Below are positions 32,859-43,227 of a stretch of 64,000 bases of DNA, in pieces. The number at the start of each line of letters is the position of its first letter. Within the stretch, counting starts at the first letter, position 1. The position numbers were made by a program, and so were the translations under genes. Source of the stretch: Saprolegnia diclina VS20 (lineage: Eukaryota; Oomycota; Saprolegniomycetes; Saprolegniales; Saprolegniaceae). Location of the stretch: contig NW_008246071.1 in the NCBI RefSeq assembly GCF_000281045.1, positions 572,028-636,027 of the forward strand. The letters run 5' to 3'. Below the pieces are notes generated by a model. The model was given only the letters and a program-made list of their open reading frames with translations, made no database searches and was not told the DNA's origin.

Positions 32859-33277
32859 GTTGGCTTGTTGGGACGATCGATTGGTCGAGAATCAAAGTAC
32901 CTTGAGTATATGTAAGCTGGGTAAATGGACTACGCCAATAGTCGTTGCGACGTCCTCTCAAAAGAGAATACCGGAGTGGTCCACACTGCTTGTGATGTCA
33001 TGGCCCAAAATACCTCTATATATCGATGCATATCTATTTATTTGAAGAGGTTTCTCAACATGTGTACTGGCTGGCACACTCCTCCGCATGCAACTTCGTC
33101 TCCGTTGCTCCCTGTGTACTGCGATCAGTTCCCATTGCTGGGCACACACAAGCATAGAAATGATTGTTGTTTGCCAACCTACAAATGCATGACGATCTAG
33201 TGTCGTCTGGGTGGTCCGTTCCGAGGGTGGAGTGGGACCAGATTTAAGTCCAGATCGCACATTGCACTTTTTCAGCA
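32859..33277. other. Intergenic, nothing recognised
   Basis: About 420 bp between the stop of membrane protein B and the start of the CobB fusion gene. AT-rich words near 33005-33045 (TATATATCGATGCATATC) could be promoter elements. No coding potential was seen. Confidence 0.5.
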
Positions 33278-36200
33278 ATGGCGACGCCAGCGATCGTCGT
33301 CTCGGGCGTCTCGAGCGGCGTCGGCAAGACGTCGCTCGCGATTGGTCTCATGGCGGCTCTCACCAAGCGCGGACTGCGCGTGCAGCCGTTCAAGGTCGGC
33401 CCGGACTTTCTCGATCCGATGCACCATACGCTCGCGTGTGGTGTCGCGAGCGTCAACCTCGATGGCTTCATGATGGGCCGGGACGAGTGTCTCGCCACGT
33501 ACCATCGCGCATGCGTCGCGACAAGGGCCGACATTGCCGTCATCGAAGGCTGCATGGGGCTCTTCGACGGCACGAACGGGGCCTCGGACGGCGGCAGCTC
33601 GGCCGAGATCGCCAAGTGGCTGCACGCGCCCGTCGTCCTCGTCGTGGACGCGTGGTGCATTGGACGCAGCGCCGCGGCCATGGTGCACGGCTACTGCTCG
33701 TTCGACCGCAACGTGTCGTTTGCCGGCGTCGTCTTCAACAAGATTGGCGGTGACGCGCACGCCCAATGGCTCCGTGACGCGATGCAGTCGTCGCCGCTCA
33801 CACAGTCGGTGCGCGTCTTGGGCTGCGTCCCCAAGGACGTATCGATCGTCGTACCCGAACGCCACTTGGGGCTGCACATGCCAGACAATGCAGCACACAT
33901 CCACGGCCTCGCTCGTCTCGTCGAGGCCCACATTTGCGTCGACACGCTGCTCGCCATGCACTCAAAGCTCTGCATGCCCGTCGACGAGCCACTGACGCCA
34001 CGAGCGACGACAAGATCACCGCCCGTGCGGCTCGGCGTCGCGCGCGACGAAGCGTTTTGCTTTTACTACGCCGACAACCTCCGCGTGCTCGAGGCCGTGG
34101 GCTTTACCCTCGAGTTCTTCTCGCCCTTGCTCGACGTGAAGGTCCCAAACGTCCATGCGCTCTACTTTGGCGGCGGGTACCCCGAGCTCCACGCCACTGC
34201 GCTAGAAGCCAACGCGTCGATGCGGGCGTCAGTCCGAACGTTTGCCGCGTCCGGAAAGCTCGTGTACGCCGAGTGCGGCGGTCTTATGTACCTTGCGCAA
34301 AAGCTCTTTGAGAAAGGCAAGGCTGTTGCCATGGCCGGCGTCCTCCCGATTGACGTCAGCATGACTCCACGCATGACGATGGGCTATTGCGTGGCCGAAC
34401 TCTCGGTGGCCTTGGCGACGTTATTGCAGCTGCCGCGCGCGACAGCACTGGCGTGCCATCAGTACCACTTTTCGGAGCTCACGTACAAGGACCAGCCGGC
34501 GGCACTGCTCGACGCTGACGGCGCGGTCGTCCAACTGGCCGGCGTCGAGGCGCCAGCGTACCAATGTCGCATGGAGCGCCCGGACGCGGCGTTCGCACCC
34601 GAAGGCGTCGTTCTCGGTGGCACGATCGCGTCGTACTGCCACCTTCACTTTGGCTCGCACCCGGCGTTTGCGTCGGCGCTCCTGGCTACAGCAAAGCGAC
34701 GCCTGCCGCTCGTGTCGTTTGAGCCGAGTGCGACCGAGATTGTTGGGGCTATCTGGGACAGTCGGCTGCCATGTGACAACGACGACGAGACGACGCGCCG
34801 GGCCGCCAAGAAGGCCCTTCTGTGTGCCGTGAGCGAGTTTTGCGATGCACCGGCACACTACACCACGGGCGTGCCCCGCATCACCAAGAGCTTGATCACA
34901 GCGACGACCTCCGAAGCCATTGAAGCCCAAGTCCAAGCCTTCCACGCCCAAGGCATCCGTGATCTGCACGTGATCGACACGACCTTGCTTGCGACCTGTC
35001 GCTCTGGCGTCGTCTTTACGCAGGACGCTTGCGATCGGTGCTCGGCAGTCGATAGCGCTGTTGCTCTCGCCCTTGACGCAGCACATTTGCCACGCGACGT
35101 GGCTTTTCCCATCCAGCCACGGACGGTCTCTGACGTGCTTGATGGTATACTCGCGGTCGGTCGCGTCCTCGGCGAAGACGCTCGGGCGACGCAGCTGCAC
35201 GCGGCGCTTACTACTCGACTTGATGCGGTGGTCGCTAAAGTCGATGGACTCGGTCGACCGCGTGTGTTGGGCCTTGAGAGCGTCTTTCCCCTTGTGGCGT
35301 CGGGGCAGTGGTTGCCCGACATGCGGTGTCGTGCCGGTGGGTCCGAGGCGTTGGCCGACTCGTCGCCGGGGTGTCCGCCGCGACGCTTGAGTTGGCCCGA
35401 CGACATTGTGCCGTCTCGACCTGATGTCCTCGTCGTCGCGTGCTGCGGCAAGTCGGCGTTTGAGACGGTGCGGGACATGGAGCAGTATTTGCTATCGCAA
35501 GATGGGTTTTGGCAGCTCCCGGCGATGCTAGCGACGCCACCGCGGTTGTTTGCCGTCGACCATGGCGTTCTGTCTCGCCCAGGGCCGAATATCATCTTGG
35601 GCATTGAGATCCTCGCTGGCCTCCTACATTCTACAAGCCTCGAGGCGCCTCCCGAGCTCAAACACGTGTGCATCTTGCAGTACCGAGGTCCCCGGTTCGC
35701 CACCGGCGAGGCATTTGTGTCGCACTTTGAACCCGTGCTTGCATCGACCGAGCGCGCGCCGCCGTCGACCGAGCCCGCATGGCGTACCCTTGAGGCGAGC
35801 GGGCCACCGGCGCTGGCGGCCCACGCGGTAGTCGCCTCGCGTGACACGCTGTACCTTGTCGGCGGCGAAGACACGGCGTCGACGCGAACGTCGGCTGTGT
35901 GGCAGTGGACACCGTCGCAGTCGTGGGAGCTCCTGCCGTGCGCCACCGTGTACGGCGAGGACGACGTGCCCACAGCGCGGTCCAACCACGCCGCCGCGCT
36001 CTGGCACCATATTCTGCTTGTTTTTGGCGGCTGGGACCAAGATGGTTTACAACCGCTCGGACAGCTCGAGCTTCTCAACCTCGACACGCGCTGCTGGACG
36101 CACGGCAGTACGACTGGCGCTGCGCCCTCGTCGCGGGGCAACCCCACGCTGGTTGTCGACGCGCAGCGGTCGATGGCGATCGTCTTTGGCGGCTGGAACA

Positions 36201-37108
36201 AAATCGAGCGCTTCAACGATGTGCACTTGCTCGACTTGCGCACGTGGGCATGGCGCGAAGTCCGGTCAACCGCGGTTGCACCGCAAAAGCGCACCGACCA
36301 CGCGGCCGTGTGGGCGGACGACCGCATGTTTGTCCTTGGCGGCTCAACGTGCGACGGACCCATGAACGACGTGTGGGTCTGGAGCCCGAGCACAGAGGCG
36401 TGGAGTGAGTTGCATTGCTCTGGCGATCTTCCCGCGCCCCGAACGTCCCACGCGGCTGCTGTCTGTGGGCGGCACATTCTGATGACGGGCGGTCAGTCTC
36501 ATACGACGGCCCGCGGCACGAGTGTGTTTGCGTCGAGTTACGCGCTCAACATCGACTCGCTCGAGTGGACTGCACTGCCCAACTTGCCGCTCTCTATCTG
36601 TCGGCATGGCACCGCGGTCCTCGGCGATGTCGTGTACGCATTTGGCGGCTACGATGGGCATCATGTCACCCATGGCTTGCACGAGCTGAGTGTCTCTGCG
36701 GCTGCCTTGCCCTCGAGCCCTGTCCCTGCGTCGGACACGAAGCAAGCTGTCGCGTCGCCTGCTGTAGCGAACGAGGTGCTGCCGGTCGTGTCGTGGGCAC
36801 CGACCACGCCGCTGACGCTGAACGACTTGGTGAACGACCCAAGCATGGCCGACGACCTCGCCGAGATTGACGAGGTGGAGCTGGACGAGCAGCCGAGCGA
36901 GCGGTACCGGTTGCTGCACAAAGTGGCGTGCGACCGCGGCTACCTCCAGTACGTCGACCCGGCGTCCGGCTACACGGTCTTCACCGCGATTTTTCTCAAG
37001 AAGCGCGCGTGCTGCGGGTACAAATGCCGCCACTGCCCCTGGGGCCACAAAAACGTGGCCAAGAACAAGACGACGAATACGCATACGAACGCGTCCCTCG
37101 AGTGGTAG
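33278..37108 (+). CDS. Fusion protein: cobyrinate a,c-diamide synthase + BtuF-like corrinoid-binding domain + kelch repeats + DUF5522
   Basis: Single exon, 1276 residues. Residues 1-470 are CobB/CbiA: P-loop SGVSSGVGKT, GPDFLDP, EGCMGLFDG, and a glutaminase half with the catalytic Cys in YAECGGLMYL and His in SYCHLHFGSHP. Residues ~474-787 match bacterial cobalamin-type substrate-binding proteins (LVSFEPSATEIV, VVFTQDACDRCSAV, LSRPGPNIILGIEILA). Residues ~845-1137 hold about five kelch blades (VFGGWDQDG, VFGGWNK, VLGGSTCDG, AFGGYDGHH). Residues ~1207-1265 are DUF5522 (YLQYVDPASGYTVFT, CCGYKCRHCPWGH). No stops, and no signal peptide despite the periplasmic-type domain, so a cytosolic location is inferred. 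Catalytic residues look intact. Corrinoid handling is likely; the exact reaction is unknown. Confidence 0.92.
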   Translation: MATPAIVVSGVSSGVGKTSLAIGLMAALTKRGLRVQPFKVGPDFLDPMHHTLACGVASVNLDGFMMGRDECLATYHRACVATRADIAVIEGCMGLFDGTNGASDGGSSAEIAKWLHAPVVLVVDAWCIGRSAAAMVHGYCSFDRNVSFAGVVFNKIGGDAHAQWLRDAMQSSPLTQSVRVLGCVPKDVSIVVPERHLGLHMPDNAAHIHGLARLVEAHICVDTLLAMHSKLCMPVDEPLTPRATTRSPPVRLGVARDEAFCFYYADNLRVLEAVGFTLEFFSPLLDVKVPNVHALYFGGGYPELHATALEANASMRASVRTFAASGKLVYAECGGLMYLAQKLFEKGKAVAMAGVLPIDVSMTPRMTMGYCVAELSVALATLLQLPRATALACHQYHFSELTYKDQPAALLDADGAVVQLAGVEAPAYQCRMERPDAAFAPEGVVLGGTIASYCHLHFGSHPAFASALLATAKRRLPLVSFEPSATEIVGAIWDSRLPCDNDDETTRRAAKKALLCAVSEFCDAPAHYTTGVPRITKSLITATTSEAIEAQVQAFHAQGIRDLHVIDTTLLATCRSGVVFTQDACDRCSAVDSAVALALDAAHLPRDVAFPIQPRTVSDVLDGILAVGRVLGEDARATQLHAALTTRLDAVVAKVDGLGRPRVLGLESVFPLVASGQWLPDMRCRAGGSEALADSSPGCPPRRLSWPDDIVPSRPDVLVVACCGKSAFETVRDMEQYLLSQDGFWQLPAMLATPPRLFAVDHGVLSRPGPNIILGIEILAGLLHSTSLEAPPELKHVCILQYRGPRFATGEAFVSHFEPVLASTERAPPSTEPAWRTLEASGPPALAAHAVVASRDTLYLVGGEDTASTRTSAVWQWTPSQSWELLPCATVYGEDDVPTARSNHAAALWHHILLVFGGWDQDGLQPLGQLELLNLDTRCWTHGSTTGAAPSSRGNPTLVVDAQRSMAIVFGGWNKIERFNDVHLLDLRTWAWREVRSTAVAPQKRTDHAAVWADDRMFVLGGSTCDGPMNDVWVWSPSTEAWSELHCSGDLPAPRTSHAAAVCGRHILMTGGQSHTTARGTSVFASSYALNIDSLEWTALPNLPLSICRHGTAVLGDVVYAFGGYDGHHVTHGLHELSVSAAALPSSPVPASDTKQAVASPAVANEVLPVVSWAPTTPLTLNDLVNDPSMADDLAEIDEVELDEQPSERYRLLHKVACDRGYLQYVDPASGYTVFTAIFLKKRACCGYKCRHCPWGHKNVAKNKTTNTHTNASLEW

Positions 37109-37152
37109 AGAAGGCGAAGCGCCAGCAACTAGATTGATGAGAAATGCATCGG

Positions 37153-38308
37153 TTAGAGCTCTTCCTTGTAGTGTTCCAGCGTCACAAAGTTGGGCTTGCG
37201 CTTCGTCTTGATCGCGTCGACGCCTTCGCGGTAGTCGGCGGTCGCGTAGCAGTTGGCCTGGCTGTCGGCTTCGCGCCACAACGCCCGCTCGAGGCCTTCG
37301 TCCTACACAGGTCGATGTGAGCATCCGCCCTATTGAATGCGTCGAACGCACCTGCTTGAGGCGGAGCGACCGAAGGAGGCTGCGCGTCGCCACCGACGAC
37401 CCGGACGTCATTTCCTGCGCCATCGTGATGGCTTCCGCGACAACGTCTTCCTATACATGTGCTTGAGATCGAGTTGTTCAAGCACGCACCACGAACCTTG
37501 GCGACAACCTTGGACACGACGCCGAACTGGTGCGCCTCTTCGCCCGAGATGACCTAGTGCCCAAGGTGAGCCTACACGCAGTAGAGACACAGCAGAGCCA
37601 GGCTATACCTTGCCGCTCATGAGCAAGTAGTTGGCCTTCTCGGGGCCGACGATCGACGGCAAAAAGTGCGTGCAGGCCATGCCCTAACAACCAAAGTCAA
37701 GGAATGCGCGATCGGCGGGAGCAAACCGGATGAAGACCGAGGTGCACAAAGGTAAAGCCGAGCTTGGCGTCCTTAGCGGCCACGCGCACGTCGGCAAAGA
37801 GCGAGATGCACATGCCAGCGCCAATCGCGGGGCCGTTGATCGCTGCGATGAGCGGCACGGGCAGCGACCGGAGGCTGAGGAAGCGGCCGTAAAACTTGCG
37901 CATCGTGACACTGGATTCCGTCAACTGCCGATACCAAAGCCAAAGAAGACGAGTAGTACCTGTTGCGCGTCGGCGTGTCGAGGCTACGGCGCGTGAGAAA
38001 GTCCAAGTCCCCGCCGGCCGAGAACGCGCGGCCTTCGCCCGTGAGCACGATGGCCGAGAACTCGCTGGCGCGGTCGGAAATTTCCTGGACGAGCTCTATA
38101 CATGCGCACGAATGTTGAGAGGAAAATGGTGTAGGAATCGGTGTCGACCTTCGACACGGTCGCCCATGTCGGCCGTGAGCGCGTTGAGGCGGCTGGGGTC
38201 GTTGAGCCGCAGGATGCCGATCGTACCCTGCTTCTCCAAGGTGACGCAGGAAGCGGCGGCCGACGAGAAGCTGCGGACAGGACGCGCGAGGTGGCGGAGC
38301 ATCATCAT
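37153..38308 (-). CDS. Enoyl-CoA hydratase/isomerase, probably mitochondrial
   Basis: Crotonase-fold hydratase. The start at 38308 gives MMMLRHLARPVRSFSSAAAS, a typical mitochondrial presequence. Crotonase signatures follow: RLNDPSRLNALTADMGDR, GEGRAFSAGGDLDFL (oxyanion loop) and AAINGPAIGAGMCISLFADV (second oxyanion loop), with helix-forming C-terminal segments (EKANYLLMSGKVISGEEAH, YKEEL). Five to six short introns are needed. Whether the usual acid/base Glu is present at the second position could not be settled by eye, so it might be a hydratase, an isomerase or a hydrolase-like member. The stop is 45 bp from the convergent CobB fusion gene. Confidence 0.85.
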
Positions 38309-39151
38309 CGTCCTCGGGGATGCGCTTGGCAAATGACGTCCGTCGATTGAAGTTCGTGCTTGAAGTACCACCCTTTCTGGCCCCACACTGGGACATAGTA
38401 CAACGTGCGGGTGCGCTGGTAGGAACTTTGGTATTGACTGCGAAGCGTTGAGTAACGGTATTGCGGCGACGGCGCGTTGGCCTGCTCAAATGTCAACACA
38501 CTCGCTGCGCTGCGCAGACTTTTCTGGTCAGCGCGCCGCCGCTGGCTGCAGTTTGCGCGAGCTTCTAAAATCGTACCTAACGGGAAAGTTGCGTGAATTG
38601 CAGTCAAGTACGCCTACGTACTTAGTTGAAGAAAATATAATATAATGTCGGGACTACGAGCAGCACTTAATGGGACCAACATCGCACTTCACGGAACATA
38701 TTCCGCGCGATGCGATTGGCTTAGACTAATGAAACTGTGCTTCATTGGCCAAAATGACTAAATGACTTGAATTATAGTCAATTGGTTGGCCGGATTGACT
38801 CTCCTGGGATGCTGGACCTATACTTATATATATGAACGTGTTCCGCGTTATCTTCATTATGACACAAAGACTTCGCATACGTAGCGCTACGTCTGAATGC
38901 GTGGGAGTTGGCACCAGCACTTGGTCGTTGGGAGTGAGCTGCATACGGAGAGATCCTTACTTATTTAAGTATACTTTGAGGAGATTGCTGCGCCGATATT
39001 GCAATCTGTCGCCCTCTAAACCTATACTAAGCTTATTGGGCGAGAGGGAGAGCTCGGTGCGAGCAACTCCAATCGAAAATGTACTTGACTTGAATTGTGT
39101 GAATTATTAACGCGTGATCGTAGTGCAGGACCGGAATCGCGGAGGTGAACC

Positions 39152-39307
39152 CTATTGGATGCGCCAGAGCACGTAGGCACTGATGCAAGCCACAACCACC
39201 TCGGCAGTGGCAAAACTAATGCCTTTCCAGTTGCGGGCGTTGGACGCTGAGCTGGTGTCGAGGAGGAATGGATCGCTTTTGGCGGTTTTCGTCTGGACGC
39301 TTGTCAT
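39152..39307 (-). CDS. Candidate 51-aa tail-anchored membrane protein
   Basis: A short frame beginning MTSVQTKTAKSDPFLLDTSS, with a soluble polar head and a single C-terminal hydrophobic helix (GISFATAEVVVACISAYVLW) ending in RIQ. Such a layout fits a tail-anchored or small inner-membrane protein. Codons are C/G-ending as in neighbours. No homologous family was recognised. It is too short for routine ORF listing, so it could be missed by annotation. It could also be chance. Confidence 0.45.
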   Translation of the reverse strand: MTSVQTKTAKSDPFLLDTSSASNARNWKGISFATAEVVVACISAYVLWRIQ

Positions 39308-39528
39308 AGCCGAGGAAAATTAGTAAATGATCATCACCTTGTACTTCGTCAGAGCCAGCACTCAGTATCAGCGTGGCCGTAGGATGTCAAACGGACAGAC
39401 GCACTCCTGAGTGGACATCCGTGACGCCCACGACGACGAAGAGAGCCGATTTGAGCTCTTGTCGCCAAGCCTACATTCTGTATCCGAGCGAAGGTAAAAT
39501 ATCCTCTGGACAGGCGGGCCATCTGCTC

Positions 39529-39620
39529 CAGGTCTGAGTTCCCAGTGTCTACCAACTCAGACACCATATATTAATAGACGTCATGGTGTCTGAGTTGGTA
39601 GACACTGAAACTCAGACCTG
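39529..39620. repeat. Long imperfect inverted repeat (24-bp perfect core arms)
   Basis: Perfectly complementary arms at 39544-39567 and 39583-39606 flank a 15-nt AT-rich loop. Complementarity continues outward for about 12 bp (CAGGTCTGAGTT against its complement) after a short mismatch. Within each arm there is a nested 8-bp inverted repeat (TCTGAGTT/AACTCAGA). The motif TGAGTTGGTAGA looks like a tRNA A-box, but no full tRNA folds. Possible origins are a foldback element end, a hairpin RNA or an inverted duplication. Confidence 0.9.
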
Positions 39621-40157
39621 CGTTGCCAGCTTGCGTTGCCGGACAGCTCGAACGGACCTGCACAGACTCCAGCGTCAGACGGTGAAGTACATGTCCAGAG
39701 CTCGTGTCCAGTGCAACTCGTTATGGTCCCTGAACGAATGTTGGTCGTGTCGCGATCTCAAAGCTGATCCAAGGCAGGGAGAGCGACAAGATCGAGGCAC
39801 GACATCCTTCCACGCACGTCCCATCTGCCCCGCGTGGGAAGGGGTTATTTAGCTTGTGCGTTGGTTATTCAAAACGAGCCAAAATGTTGACATGTGCCGC
39901 GGGGTACCAGTGCGCTGCAGGAGTTCTTTGGGCGCGCGGCAAACGTCTAGTCAGATGCCCGTTCAATATCACAAATGGTCTAGCTCTACATGGATGGCGC
40001 CGGCGTTAACCAGGGGATAAAGCGATCGCTCCACTCAGGCGTTTGTTGTGCCCTGCTAAGTTCGCGCGTGTGAGCTGCACGAACTTGGACGAGATCGCGA
40101 CAGGTGGATAGTTTTATCCGGACATCCGGTGAGGACGCCTTTCAAACCAACAGAGAG

Positions 40158-43150
40158 ATGGCGGCAGCGACATCGCGCACGGCGCAGCAGGTTCTCACGG
40201 CGGTGCGCAAGGTGCTCGCGGGCCACACGTACAGCGCGCAAACAATGCAGCGCACTTTCATGGTCACTCTAGGAGAGCCGACGAGCGGAAGCGCGCGGAC
40301 GCCTTTCTGCAAACCTTCCAGCGCACGCCGGAGGCCATTCCCGTGAGCTTGGCCTTGCTCGCGCAGAGCGACGACGTTCTCAAGGAGCACGAGCACCTCT
40401 TCGTTATCAACACCATCTATCGTGCGCTGTGCAGCCGCGGGTCGCGGGACCATCCGCGCTTCAAGTCGGACGCCTCGGTCGGCGCGGCCGAGCTCCTGCG
40501 CCCGTGCTTTGCGCAGCTCTGCACGCACATCCATGGATCGATCACCAACCACACGTCCTCTCTCATTGCGAGTCAGTACGCGTGCTGCGTGGCCGTGTGC
40601 ATGCTCTCGACGACCGAAGGCGACGTCCTAACAACGCTAAGCGCACTCTCGTCAACGGTGTCGCTGCCCAGTATCGCCGTCGACATGGCTGTCATCACGC
40701 TCCTCCAGCTGCTGCCCGAAGAGATCCAAAACAAGCGCCTCTTGCTTCGCAAGGACCACCGGGAATCCTGGGTGGCGTCCGTCAAGACCGAGTCGCCGCA
40801 GGTGCTCCATACGCTCGAAGGCTGCTGGGCGAGCCAGGTCGCGCGCCGACCCAACACGCTCTGTGCCTTCCACGCCCGCCTCGAAGAGCGCATCCTTGAA
40901 ACCTTTGGGGCATGGATCGTCCATGGTAAATTGGCCCCCAACGCGATTGCGTCATCGAGTTTGCTTGCTGCTGCATGCGACGTGGCCGCCAAGATGGCGC
41001 CCGAGAGCGACCGCATCTTGGACGTCCTTCAAGACATTGTCGGCACGTGCGTCGACGCCTCCTTTGCGCCACTGCTGTCGCCGCTGCTCGCGTTTAGCAC
41101 GCGCCTCGGGTCCCACGCTTTGGAAACCGCCCACGACCTGCGCCCCGACCTCCTCGTTGCGATCGCGGCGACAGTGGCGAGCGTCGGCGAGCAAGCGCTT
41201 GCCTGTGGTCTCCTCTCGCCCAGTGGCACTGCGATGCCCCAAAGCTTCCTCGACATGCTCTTGGCCTTCAGCTCGGTGCACGAGACGGACGCGTTGACCA
41301 AAGTATTTGATTTTTGGGTCGCCTTCCGCGCCCACATGGTCGGTGACGGCAGCGACGCAGCGTGCACCTGGGACGCCACGTACATTCCAACGGTCCTTCG
41401 ACATGTAGTTGCGTCGACGTCGCTCGAAAGAACGTCGGACCCGTCCGGTGACGAGTTTGTGCAACACCGCAAGGAGATGCGCGCGGTCCTCCGGCTCCTC
41501 TCGCAGGCGTCGCCCGACGCGTTCCTGCACGAGCTCCTACGCGCCATTTTCACAGCGTACGAGACGCTCACGCCCCCCTCGGTACGCTTCTTTCGGACCG
41601 AATGAGGGCTTACGTTGGTCTAGGCGCCAAGCGTCGCACTGCCGATTGAAGCCGCGCTCCATGCTCTGAGTGCGCTCACCAAGTGCATTCCCGACAGCGA
41701 CGAGACGTATATGCCGCGCTTGCTGCACCTTCTCTCGGCGCTGGCGTCGCCCGCGCGCACGCTGCATGCCCGAGCGCTCCTTCGGACGATCACGGTCTTT
41801 CTTAGCGTTGTGCCGACTTGGATTCGGGCGCATCCCGCGTCGCTGCCGTGCGTGCATGACATGCTCACGCTCGCGCTGTCGTGCGCCGAAGACGACCCTC
41901 TCTGTGCGATGCGCAACGCTGAAGATCACATTGGCGCCGTCGCGCTTCTCAAGCTCGCGACCACGTGCGCGCCGCAACTGCACCTGGCGGCCGATCGCGA
42001 TTGGCTCGAGTGCATGCGGAACGTGTACCGCGCGAACTTGCAGCCGACGCCGCTCCTCTCGGACAAGAGCTTGCGCCTCGTGCTCGAAGCATATGCGCGG
42101 GTGCTCATGGGCGCGACCCAAGCCGCGTACCAAGCGTCCAGCGTGACCTACTACGAGGCGGGCACCCCGCACGTTCTCTCGCTCGCGAACTTCATGTGCG
42201 AGCACTTGGTCGCGGCGCTGCCCCACGCTGCCACCGACGAAGCCGCCCAAACCGTAGTGTCGCTCGTGCTCGGGCATTTCACGACACTCGCGTCGGCGCT
42301 GCTCCGCGAGCGCAGCTCGAGTGCTGACCACCCGCTTCTCACTGTGCTTCAAACGCACTGGGCACCGGTCTTCCAGCCGCTACTGACGTGTCACGCTGTG
42401 CAAACCAGCGTCATGGAGCTCTTGGAAACGCTCTTCAAGAGCCTTGAGCGGGACGCGGCGCCGCTCGCGACCGCGGTCGTGCCCCTTCTCGTGCACGCGT
42501 ATAGCGCGACGCGACATCGGTGCGTCATCGATACGCTCCAAGCGAGTTTGCGCTGTGCGTCGCCGTCGTCACCGTTGAGCGGACTCCTCCAAGACGCTGT
42601 CTTGCGCATCGTGCAGGACACAGCGCCGACGGCCCTCGCGCCCGACGGCGCCGATCGCCTTGACGGTGTCTGTGGCCTTGTTGTCGCATTTGGCATCCAC
42701 GAGCCCAAGATGCTCGAGGCGGCTGGCGTACTGCCACCGCTCCTCGCGCTCCTCCTCGAGGCACTGGTAGCCGGGCCCTACCACGTCCTTGCGGTGCTCA
42801 AGGTGCTCAATGCGCTTTGGCTCTGGCGAAGCGACGCGATGGCGCCGCTGCATCTGTACGTGACGTCCGTGCTCTCGGTCGACGTGGCGATTGCGATCTT
42901 TCGACAGCTCTTGCGCGCGCCGGCCCCGACGACCGACGCGGTCGCGCAGTGTCTTTTGAACGCCCGACGTGCGTTTCCCGCCGAGACGCTGCGCAGCATT
43001 GCGACGTCAGCCGTCCACGACCCTGTGTTTGCCAACGTCTCGCATCAGACGCAGCGGGATATGCTCGAGGCGTACGCGAGCGTCGATCCCAAGACCGCCA
43101 CGCCGCGCAAGCTCGGTCGGTTCGTCAAGCTCTTTCAGCCCAAGCACTAA
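40158..43150 (+). CDS. Importin-beta family nuclear transport receptor, transportin-3/importin-13-like
   Basis: HEAT-repeat karyopherin of about 960 residues that would carry SR proteins or other cargo into the nucleus. The N-terminus reads RTAQQVLTAVRKVLAGHT, then (across an intron near 40230-40271) RADERKRADAFLQTFQRT, the importin-N type Ran-binding start. Helical HEAT repeats follow throughout (LLRPCFAQLCTHIH, DMAVITLLQLLPEEIQ, LLKLATTCAPQLHL). A second intron at about 41583-41623 joins LTPPS to APSVALPIE. The C-terminus is LGRFVKLFQPKH. Closest resemblance is transportin-3, but importin-13 cannot be excluded. Family call is confident, subtype moderate. Confidence 0.75.
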
Positions 43151-43227
43151 TACACGACGAACAAGGACAAGTTGACGCTAGGTGTAGGGTTATACAAACA
43201 GGGTCGATATATAGTAAAACGGTAATT

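Larger units (their letters stand above)
38309..40157. other. Intergenic spacer with a candidate tiny gene and a long inverted repeat
   Basis: About 1.85 kb, AT-richer than the flanks. Apart from the 51-aa candidate at 39152-39307 and the inverted repeat at 39529-39620, both listed separately, nothing coding was recognised. Confidence 0.5.

Noticed and set aside
34858-36477. 539-codon minus-strand frame opposite the CobB fusion (also 36344-37423)
   Set aside because: Antisense to well-supported BtuF-like, kelch and DUF5522 sequence; Ser/Arg-rich with no motif.
39583-39660. Possible tRNA or SINE (A-box and B-box-like words)
   Set aside because: The D-arm-like hairpin exists, but no anticodon and T-arms fold in register, and the A-box word is part of the long inverted repeat. 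Kept only as speculation in the finding.
41537-42358. Minus-strand frame of 273 codons inside the importin gene
   Set aside because: Shadow of HEAT-repeat coding sequence; very Arg/Glu-rich with no family features.
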